Positions 55,869-64,000 of a stretch of 64,000 bases of DNA are shown piece after piece (positions within the stretch are counted from its first letter, which is position 1; the number at the start of each line of letters is the position of its first letter). The stretch is from Persicaria tinctoria. Its lineage: Eukaryota > Streptophyta > Magnoliopsida > Caryophyllales > Polygonaceae. A model generated the notes under the pieces. The model saw nothing but the letters and a program-made list of their open reading frames with translations, had not been told where the DNA came from and did no database searches. A program made the position numbers and the translations under genes. Location: contig JBANSL010000004.1 of NCBI GenBank assembly GCA_037127255.1, forward strand, positions 9,052,001 to 9,116,000, given 5' to 3'.

Positions 55869-57428
55869 ATGAGAGAGAAAGTCGAAGAAATCCTTTCTTC
55901 TACCCAGCCAAACCCTAGGTCAAAAATCTCACACAAATCTCCACCACAAGAGTTGAAATCGGGCAATAGATATGGGGCAAATCCCATTCACATACTCATC
56001 AATGAACCAGATCACAAAATTACTGAGTTCCCGTTGTTTTGGGGTGGGTTCATGCTTCGAAAGTATACCGACATGGGTCAAAATCGCAAGACAAATATCA
56101 ACAAGAGATGGCGGAAATTGCTAATCAGACCGTCCGATAGTGGCGGTCTTGCGGGGCTGTGCTTCTGGTGGTGGTGGTTTGCTGCCTGGTGTCTCCCCCC
56201 GGAGGGCATAATCAAATCAAAGGTGAGGAACGTGCGTACAAGGGCGTGGTGGCGCTCTCTGACCTGGGCGTTCGGCTTATGGAAAGTGACTCAAGTTCAC
56301 AGGTATCATCACTGCGGTTCGACTGAATCCGACCTCACTCCTTTCCTCCTCTATTTGTGGGGCGGATGGGCTAGTGAAGTCCACACACAAGTTCCTTCTC
56401 AATCTTCCTCCCTGAGTTCTAATTCTTCAGCTCTGATCTTCTTCTTGATTTTGCTCGGTATTGGCACAATAACACCTTCTAAACCATTGTCCAAAGGGGT
56501 ACCAGGCCCTGCGGATAGGGGTGCCACCCCATCTTCTAAACCATTAAAAGGGATGCCTTTCCTCCCTTTTGATGTCAAGAAACACATAGTCGGTGTCTGC
56601 GAAAATAGCTTCTCCTTGTGGTATACCGATCGGTTGCCCAGGGAGAATTACCCTTTGATACTAATCCCCCCACCTTATGATGGGGTCAATGAATGCCATG
56701 TTTGGCCCCTGCATTTGCAGTGTGTCCAAAATGGTAATCCTAGCTACCAACCTCGGCAAATTACAAATACAAAATCAAGCATAAATCAATTTAATCATAT
56801 ACCAAATTATTACAAATTACAAACAACGGGAACTCCTTTATTTGGATTGACCGGATTTAATCTGAATGCTTTTATAAGGTACCGAGAACTCTATTTCCTT
56901 TCGAATGCATATCTTGATTGGGGGACTGCTGTTCTGGCCTTAGTTGAACACAACTTTAGTTCTGGTTTAGCTGTTATGAACCCTATGGAAAATTTCAATA
57001 ACCAGATAAACATTGAGCTGAATGCTCCATTACCCGGCCTTACTGACAGTAAGGGTCTTTCCTACTGCTCCGGTATGGATCCTAGAACTCAAGGATTCAG
57101 TTCATCTGTGCATGAGGGCCTGAATCTTTGCCCCTACCTTTACAAAATTAAGGCAAAGCCTAAAAACAAGAGATGGAATATAACACCAAAGAACTGGATC
57201 ATTAAGTTAATTGAATGCATAACACCAGGTAAGGAATCCTATTACAAAGCCAAATATTGTTCACAATATGAGGCTGAAGTTCTCTGTTGTTTGAGAAACG
57301 TTGGAAAAGACGGTACCATGACTCTCTGGCACCTATCTAAATCAAGAAACCTGAACCAAAATGACAATTGTTTTGAGGATTGCGTAACTATATCGTCCTC
57401 AAGTCCTAGTGGTTATAATGAAAGTTAG
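55869..57428 (+). CDS. Candidate LINE ORF1, unrecognised protein
   Basis: An unbroken frame of 519 residues begins at ATG 55869. Its TAG (57426-57428) overlaps the ATG of ORF2 (57418) by 11 bases in another frame. Its place is that of LINE ORF1, which normally encodes an RNA-binding protein with DUF4283 or an RRM and a CCHC knuckle. None of these is visible. A basic, Trp-rich part (about residues 75-145, with FWWWWFAAW) precedes a Ser/Pro-rich linker. The C-terminal half (residues 235-500) is more protein-like, with many Asn, Tyr and Cys. It may be a new ORF1 type or a diverged one. The lower alternative is that the upstream part is an accidental open stretch and only the C-terminal half is coding. 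Confidence 0.5.
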   Translation: MREKVEEILSSTQPNPRSKISHKSPPQELKSGNRYGANPIHILINEPDHKITEFPLFWGGFMLRKYTDMGQNRKTNINKRWRKLLIRPSDSGGLAGLCFWWWWFAAWCLPPEGIIKSKVRNVRTRAWWRSLTWAFGLWKVTQVHRYHHCGSTESDLTPFLLYLWGGWASEVHTQVPSQSSSLSSNSSALIFFLILLGIGTITPSKPLSKGVPGPADRGATPSSKPLKGMPFLPFDVKKHIVGVCENSFSLWYTDRLPRENYPLILIPPPYDGVNECHVWPLHLQCVQNGNPSYQPRQITNTKSSINQFNHIPNYYKLQTTGTPLFGLTGFNLNAFIRYRELYFLSNAYLDWGTAVLALVEHNFSSGLAVMNPMENFNNQINIELNAPLPGLTDSKGLSYCSGMDPRTQGFSSSVHEGLNLCPYLYKIKAKPKNKRWNITPKNWIIKLIECITPGKESYYKAKYCSQYEAEVLCCLRNVGKDGTMTLWHLSKSRNLNQNDNCFEDCVTISSSSPSGYNES

Positions 57429-58171
57429 TTTCTGGAACTGTAGAGGAATGGGAAGGAGAACCTTCTGGATTGACATAAGTACTTGGTGCAAAGCGGAACA
57501 TATACAGCTGCTTGCGTTAGCAGAAACTAAAACGGAAAATATCCCTGGTCCTTCTGTATGGAGGGGCGCAGGTTTCGATAATGCCGTCTGGTCGCCGGCC
57601 ATTGGTAAATCAGGGGGTATCGGTATCACGTGGAAAGAATATGCACTCACCCATGAAACAATAGAAATCGTCCTTCAACAACCCAGAATCATCACAATCA
57701 AATATACTAACATATCAGACAAATTCTCTTGTCTCATATGGTTTGTGTATGCCCCACCACAAGAACAGAATAAAGATTCACTTTGGGAATATATAACTAA
57801 TGCCATCAACTGTAACCAACTTCCGAGCATTATCATCGGTGACCTTAATGAGATTGGTAACTTCTCAGATAAAGAAGGTGGGGCTACCACACTACCGGGA
57901 AGATTTAATCGACTCACAATGTTCAAGAACATATGCTCTCTAATGGATATCCCCTCATGGGGAAATCCCTTCACTTGGAGGAAAAATAAAGGGGAGAAAG
58001 GAAATATAAAGGAAAAATTGGACCGTGTCCTTGTCCAGCATAACATTATACAACAGTTCCCGTTGATGTCCACCAAAAACGGTGCTTTTTCGTTCTCTGG
58101 TCACTGTATTATCACTATTGACCTTAATGTCAATCATGCGTTTAAACCGCCACCGTTTAAATTTGAAAATA
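57418..58171 (+). pseudogene. LINE ORF2, endonuclease part
   Basis: It starts MKVSFWNCRGMGRRTFW and shows ALAETKTENIPG, GGIGITWKEYA, VYAPPQEQNKDSLWEY, IIIGDLNEIGNFSDKEGG, GNPFTWRKNKG and LDRVLVQHNII. SGHCIITIDL replaces the usual SDHCPI, so the catalytic Asp-His pair is changed to Gly-His. The frame runs into the Stowaway MITE at 58172 and resumes after it. Confidence 0.88.
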
Positions 58172-58406
58172 CTCCCTCCGTTTCACAATACATGTCCTTT
58201 TAGTTTTGGGCACGTTTTTTTATGAGCGAAAAACTCTATAAAATATTATTTTTTTAATTAATTTTTTTATATAATGTGATACTTATTAGTAATAAGTATC
58301 AAATTATATAAAAATAATAATTAAAAAAATGATATTTTATAGAGTTTTTCGCTCATTAAAAAACGTGCCCAAAACTAAAAGGACATGTATTGTGGAACGG
58401 AGGGAG
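58172..58406. mobile_element. Stowaway (Tc1/mariner) MITE, 235 bp
   Basis: The ends are CTCCCTCCGTTTCACAATAC and its near-perfect reverse complement, flanked by TA (58170-58171 and 58407-58408). Almost the whole element is one long inverted repeat. CTCCCTCCGT is the Stowaway hallmark. The insertion plus target duplication totals 237 bases, a multiple of three. Confidence 0.95.
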
Positions 58407-58408
58407 TA

Positions 58409-61400
58409 CTTGGTTAAAGCGTGGTGACTTTCGAAACATTGTTAAGCAATCATGGCGACATCACTGCCAGGGTTCTGCAATGTTTCAACTAACCAGGAAA
58501 ACAATGCTGCTAAAGCAGAAAGCAAAAACATGGAATAAAACGACGTTTGGCAATATCTTCAGACAATTGAAAGAAGTTGAGGATCAATTATTAAAGATTC
58601 AGCAAAAAACACATTTAACCAAGTCGACTCATATACAGTCAAAGGAGAGAAACCTTATCAAGAAAAAGGAACGTCTCCTGCTTTTTCAAAAATCCTACTG
58701 GAATCAACGAGCAAAAACTAAGCATATCAGACTGACAGATTCTAATACGGGATACTTTCACAAAATAGCGACGGGTAAAAGAAACCGAAAGCTGATTAGA
58801 CATATCACGACAACAGAAGGAACACAAATCATGGGTGAGACGAACATAAATAAAGAAATTAGAAGCGACTTTCAAAAAAGATTCCAGAAACAACCAATTG
58901 ATAAAGCAAAACTAATGGAATATCTACAGCTTATCCCAGCTGAGGTTACCGATGCCGAAAACAAAATGCTTACATCCATCCCATCAAATGGGGAAATAAA
59001 AAAATGCGGTGTTCAGTCTGGGATCAAATAGGGCCCCTGGACCCGATGGTATGACTGCAGAGTTCTACAAAACATCATGGAATATTGTAGGTTCCTCGGT
59101 TATCCGAGCAGTGAAAAGTTTTTTTCTATCTGGGCGCCTTTTGAAGCAGATAAATCATACATTTATAACATTACTACCAAAAAATGACAACCCAACTACT
59201 ACTGCCCATTACAGACCTATCAGTCTGTGCTCCACAATATATAAAATTATCTCTAAAACCCTCACAGAACGGTTAAAGATGATCATGGGTAGACTCATCA
59301 ATCCATTACAAGGTGCGTTTGTTTCTGACAGAGCTATACAGGATAATGTGCTAATTGCGCACGAAATATTCCATTATTTTAAATCACGAAAAGGTAAAGA
59401 AGGATGGATTGCCCTTAAACTGGACATGGAAAAGGCCTATGACAGGGTGGACTGGGAATTTACCGAAATCGTGTTACGCCAGTACGGCTTTCACCCGACT
59501 TTTGTTGACTGGGTCAAAGAATGCATATCCTCCATTTCATTCTCTATCTTAGTTAACAATGGCCCGACTGATCTGTTTACCCCATCTAGAGGACTACGAC
59601 AAGGGGACCCCTTATCACCTTTCCTTTTCATCCTTGGGGCTGAAATCTTGGCTCGCAGGTTGGTTACGGAAGCACGAGATGCTAACAAACTGGTCGGATT
59701 CAGGATTTGGGTCTTCCGGCCCTGTAATCCCGTTTTTAGTTTTTGCTGACGATATCTTAATATTTTCCAAAGGCAGTGTGTCGGCGTGTCAGAAAATAAA
59801 AATTATCCTCCGGGAATATTGTCAAATATCGGGACAGAAGGTTAATTACCACAAGTCATCTTTTCAAGTTAAAAAGGGCATTGTCCGGAGTCGTGTATTG
59901 GAACTAGAAAGTGCGCTTGGTGTTATTCACTCAAACTCAATTGAGAAGTATTTGGGGTGCCCCATTATAAATGGTCGAGTAAACGCAGAGACATTTGAAG
60001 ACATCATCAACAAATCCAGAGAGCAGCTATCTAAATGGCGGGCTGAGTCCCTATCTCAACAAGGTCGTGCTATTCTGATAGGTGCTAACCTTTCAGCTAA
60101 ACCACTATACACAATGCAAAATTTTATGCTACCGGCAACGATGCACAAGGAGTTAGACACTCTAAACCGAACTTTTTTCTGGAATAAAGATGCTCGGCAT
60201 AAACCTCTCATTGGCTGGAACAAAATCTGTAAACAAAAAAAGGATGGTGGATTAGGTATCCAGAGAACAAAAGAAATGAATGAGGCATTGCAATTGAAAT
60301 TGCTATGGAAAATTATTGCGGAACCTGAAAATGCTTGGGTACAAGTCATCAACTACAAGTATCTGAAAAATTCACATTTACTTAACTACAAACGATCAGG
60401 TTCGGCCTCATGGCAGTGGTCTAAGGTGTCTGGCCTTTTAGATCACTTTAAACAGGGCCTTATCTGGTCAATCGGGAACGGAAATTCTGTCAAATTCTGG
60501 ACGGACAACTGGCTAACCCAAACTCTCATATGCAATAGGGATGAATGTCCTACCATCTTTAACAAAGACGAGAAAGTTTGTGACTATATAATTGGGGGAC
60601 AATGGTGGTTTGAGAAACTCTCTTGTTGTCTCCCGCCAACATTGGTAGAGGAAATATTATCGGTTCCCCTGCCAGTATCTGCCATGGAAGACAGGCTGTA
60701 TTGGTGGCCAGATAAGAAAGGTTGGTTCACTACCTCGTCAGCATACAAATTGTTAACAAATGGGACACAAAATAATAATGAAGGATTTGCTTGGATATGG
60801 AACCTGAATATACCTCCTAAAATTAAAAACTTCCCTTGGAAGATAAGCCTCTCTGGCTTACCAACAAAGGTTAGATTGGCTAGCCGAGGGGTCCCTGTGC
60901 CTTCGACTTGTCAAATCTGCAATGACCAGAATAAAGATGATATACATATCCTCGTGGAATGCTACCCAAATCTAACTAACAGATTCCTCACTAGTGCAGA
61001 AGGTCATGTTTTACAACAACTAATTCATCGCAATCGGGATATGGCTTCTATTCTGGCATGGATGAAGAAATTGGAGAAAGAAAAAGTGCAAAAAATAGTC
61101 ACAAGCTGGTGGGCCATTTGGTATTTCCGGAATGGGGTCACCTTTCGAAACCATGCGCCAATACCTTCTAAAAATATTGAGAGCTTTGTTGATCAGCAAT
61201 TAGAATCTTGGCATAAAGCTTGTTGTTTTGAGCAAATGGTTGATAAAGAATGGCAGGATAACCCGAAGAGAGTGAACTCTTACAAACAACCAAATAAGAA
61301 ATCCATAAGGAAAAAATGGAAAAAACCGCCGTACAAGGAATTCAAATTAAACTTTGATGGCTCTTCACTACTATATGGGTTTAGTAGTGCGGGTGTCATT

Positions 61401-61787
61401 ATCCGAGATTGGAGGGGAATACCCAGACATATAGCTTCTGCAAGACTCGGGAACACATCCCCACTAATGGCCGAAGCCCTGGCTCTTAGGCTTGGTATTG
61501 TCGAAATCAAGAAACTCATAATACAAGACATAACGATTGAAGGAGACTCAAAAATCATCATTGATTACCTACAGAACAAAACAAAGTGCCCGTGGGAAAT
61601 TGAATTAATCATGTCAGATATACAATCCATGATAAAGTGCATGAGGAAGGTGGTCTTTTCTCATGTTCCCCGTGCTGACAACAGAGTGGCTGACAAGGTT
61701 GCACACCTTGGTCACTCTGCCATGGGGATAAGTTTAACATCCAACCCAGATCTTCAGGATCTCATCCATTTGGATGCGCCTGGGTAG
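58409..61787 (+). pseudogene. LINE ORF2, reverse transcriptase to RNase H
   Basis: After the MITE the frame continues (WLKRGDFRNIVKQSWRHH). A one-base change in an A run near 58998-59004 and another near 59712 shift the frame. The blocks are NRAPGPDGMTAEFYKTSW, YRPISLCSTIYKIISK, LKLDMEKAYDRVDWEF, LRQGDPLSPFLFILGA and FLVFADDILIFSKG (catalytic F-A-D-D). The connecting region and a cysteine motif (CQICNDQNKDDIHILVECYP) follow. RNase H is complete: NFDGSS, MAEALAL, EGDSKIIIDYL and DNRVADKVAH carry the D-E-D-D residues. Stop TAG is at 61785-61787. From 59757 to the end the frame is open, so the protein was intact until recently. Confidence 0.9.
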
Positions 61788-61822
61788 ATTCTCTACCCAA
61801 ATTTTTTCCTAATAAAAAAAAA

Positions 61823-61989
61823 GCACTTTTTATTATCTTTTTTTTTATTAAAAAAAGCACCTTATATAATATAATTTATTCAATTGAAGTATCAAGTGCA
61901 ATTGAAATGTTAGGGGATCCAGATGTCCTCTTCTTCTCCAAGAAATAAACCAACTTAATTAGATCAAACAATAACCAAGACATTTTAGC
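61823..61989. other. AT-rich junction between two LINEs
   Basis: T and A runs with a repeated AAAAAGCACCTT phrase. Nothing coding. The target duplication of the upstream LINE should lie here but was not recognised. Confidence 0.4.
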
Positions 61990-62019
61990 TATCTCTTAAA
62001 CAAAATTTGAAGAAGCTCC

Positions 62020-62815
62020 TACTGAAGTTCAAATAAGAACTGCAGGGTTCCATAAAGCCTTCTCCGTAAGTTCAATTGGCCACAAGGGTGGAATTTGGAT
62101 TCTCTATAAACATAGCCTCACCCTGAATAAAATGCAAATTATAGACTCTAGCATAAGATTTTGTATGATTCAAGTCACAATTGAAAATCTAATCTTAGGA
62201 CTACTCTTTATTTATGCACCCTCTGTAGAACAAGAAAAAGATGATTTCTGGCAATAAATTTTTACATTTTTTAACAAGCACAACCTTCCAGTATTAATCA
62301 CAGGAGACCTAAATGATATAGAGAATGATACGGAAAAAATTGGGGGTAATCATCCAGCTATATCGAGATTCAGAAGGCTCCTTAGTGTTAAACAAGAGCT
62401 TAATTTACACAGTATCCCTTACATTGGCTCTACCTTCACTTGGAGGAAGAGCAATTCAACTACAAATAACACATATGAAAGATTAGACAGAGTCCTAGCT
62501 CAACAAGAAATTATTACCAAATTCAACAGCCTAAAAGTACAACACCACTCTTTCTCTTCGTCGGATCATTGCCCAATTACTTTATCATTAGGAACAAAAG
62601 AAGAAAAAAGAGGCTCTCCTTTCATATTTGAAATGGCATGGTCAGTAAATCCCAGAGTTGAACAAATAATCAAAAAAGTCTGGCACAATAACTTTCATGG
62701 CTCTCAAGCCTATAACTTTATGAAAAAACAACAATTGCTAAATAAGAATATCAAAAATTGGTCCAAAAACCAGAATAATAATATTCAAAAACAACTCCAA
62801 AAACTAGAACCATAA
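62020..62815 (+). pseudogene. LINE endonuclease part
   Basis: Blocks ILGLLFIYAPSVEQEKDDFW, VLITGDLNDIENDTEKIGG, GSTFTWRKSNS, YERLDRVLAQQEI and SSSDHCPITLSLG are clear. A TAA replaces a codon after FWQ near 62256, and a stop at 62813-62815 ends the frame. Confidence 0.85.
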
Positions 62816-63248
62816 ATTATGAACATACAAAAATTACTACCATGGGGCTCCCTTGCAGCAGGCCAAGAAGCAAAACTAGCAAACCTTAATTGAGAACAAA
62901 AAGAGGAAAATTCTAGAATTCAATTACAAATTTTGGAAGCAGAGAGCACGAATTAAACACATACATTTAACAGATAAAAATACAAAGTACATTCAAATTA
63001 ATGCAAAAATAAGAATTTTTAAGAGAATCACGAACTAATTTACCACAAAGCAAGGACAAATCATAACAAACCAGCAAGAAATAACAGAACAAATTACTGA
63101 GGAAATGGCTGAAAGATTTGTTAGGAAAAATTAGAGAAATATTACAACGGATGAAATAAGTAATATCCAACCTCAAATAACGCCTGAGGAAAACTTACAG
63201 CTAATAAAAAAAACCACGAATTCAGAAATCAAGAATACCTTAATAAGC

Positions 63249-63998
63249 ATGGCGGAAGATAAGTCCTCGGGTCCTGATGGATTCCCTTCGGAATTTTACC
63301 TAAAATACTGGCATATTGTGAGACCTTCCTTCTACAAAACAGTCAAGGCTTTCTTCCATTCTAGAAACATCTCAAAACAAATTAACCAGACATTTATAGC
63401 CCTAATTCCTAAAGTAGAAGATCCAAAAAACATCAATAATTATAGACCCATAAGTCTCTGTAACACGGTGTATAAAGTAATAGCAAAAATCTTAGCAAAT
63501 AAATTAAAACCAATTCTTCCGAAACTTATAAGTGCCTTCCAAGGTGCTTTTGTTGAAGGAAGATCGATACAAGATAACACTCTAATTGCACATGAAGTAT
63601 TCCACTCATTTAATAAACAAAAGGGTAAGAAAGGATGGATGACATTAAAATTAGATATGAAAAAAGCTTATGATAAAATTAATTGGTCATACATAGAAGC
63701 AACTTTAAAGAAAATGGGTTTTCATCCAATTTGGTATAATTGGACCATGAAATGCATTACTACCACAACCTTCTCTATATTAGTTAATAATAATGCTGAC
63801 AAACAGTTCAACCCAAATAGAGGAATCAGACAAGGTGACCCTTTAGCCCCTTACATATTTGTAATAGTAATGGAAAGTCTCGCTCGAGATCTACATCAAG
63901 TAGCGATAAAAGATGATGCTCTTGTTGGTATCAAACTAACGAAAAATGGAACGCCTATACCGTTTTTGACCTTCGCAGACGATACTACAATTTTCTGA
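63249..63998 (+). pseudogene. LINE reverse transcriptase, partial
   Basis: MAEDKSSGPDGFPSEFYLKY opens the fingers region. Then INQTFIALIPKVEDP, YRPISLCNTVYKVIAKIL, MTLKLDMKKAYDKINWSY, IRQGDPLAPYIFVIVMESLA and FLTFADDTTIF with the catalytic Asp pair follow. A TGA stands right after FADDTTIF (63996-63998), two bases from the window end. Upstream, 62816-63248 is frameshifted and full of stops. Confidence 0.85.
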
Positions 63999-64000
63999 AA

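Larger units (their letters stand above)
55869..61822 (+). mobile_element. L1-type LINE, nearly full length, with internal MITE
   Basis: The order is an unrecognised long first frame, endonuclease, RT, connecting domain, RNase H, and an A-run at about 61814-61822. Decay is limited to two single-base frameshifts and one Stowaway insertion. It interrupts the Harbinger transposon at its 5' side. No target duplication could be matched, so the exact 5' end is open. Confidence 0.88.
61990..64000 (+). mobile_element. Third L1-type LINE, AT-rich, 5'-truncated, runs off the window
   Basis: It starts within the endonuclease (KAFSVSSIGHKGGIWILYKH) and goes on to RT. It is from another family than the neighbour and is markedly richer in A and T. 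The right edge is cut by the window. Confidence 0.85.

Overview
This window is nuclear DNA of a flowering plant, most likely a dicot. Its genes have GT-AG introns, and it carries a chloroplast-lumen PsbQ-like protein, a type II Golgi O-fucosyltransferase-family protein, plant L1 LINEs with a C-terminal RNase H domain, Ty3/gypsy elements of CRM-like and Athila-like type, an Ale-like Ty1/copia element, and PIF/Harbinger, hAT, MULE and Stowaway transposons. I see no rRNA, tRNA, CRISPR or bacterial-type operon. Species cannot be named from the sequence alone.

Layout. 1-760: decayed 3' end of a LINE. 1216-1436: Harbinger-type MITE. About 1500-8700: decayed CRM-like gypsy element (gag, protease, RT, RNase H, integrase tail) lacking the integrase core and split by a 659-bp hAT MITE (4718-5376). 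8738-9660: GATATC-rich Harbinger MITE, two (AT)n tracts and a 60-bp tandem repeat. 9751-9913: possible SINE. 10382-22072: an old Athila-type solo LTR into which a young 9.5-kb Athila-like element of the same family (11178-20690, minus strand) has inserted. 22170-24956: FAR1/MULE transposase-like pseudogene. 25974-26431: MULE-type MITE built of palindromes. About 26550-32712: LINE with broken ORF2.

The gene-bearing part runs from 33240 to 51180. It holds a ten-exon O-fucosyltransferase-family gene (34549-39248), an MGST3-like gene that looks broken (47217-47883), a PsbQ-like gene (48163-48841, minus) and a conserved but unassigned single-exon gene (49585-50889, minus). Between the first two lie a 5'-truncated LINE with a 17-bp target duplication, a nearly intact Ale-like copia element with LTRs identical by eye, and a 780-bp hAT element. 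Beyond 51.2 kb are an RNase H remnant, a diverged gypsy LTR, the 3' half of a PIF/Harbinger transposon whose terminus matches the MITE at 8738, a long LINE (55869-61822) carrying a Stowaway MITE, and a third LINE that runs off the window.

The host genes do not form a pathway. The retroelements show a clear nesting order: solo LTR then young Athila-like element; gypsy then hAT MITE; LINE then Stowaway. The most unusual signal is in the Athila-like family. Two complementary 10-bp motifs (TCGATCTCGA and TCGAGATCGA) recur in pairs whose starts lie 20-21 bp apart. They occur in the LTRs of both the young and the old copy and, in frame, inside the gag reading frame.
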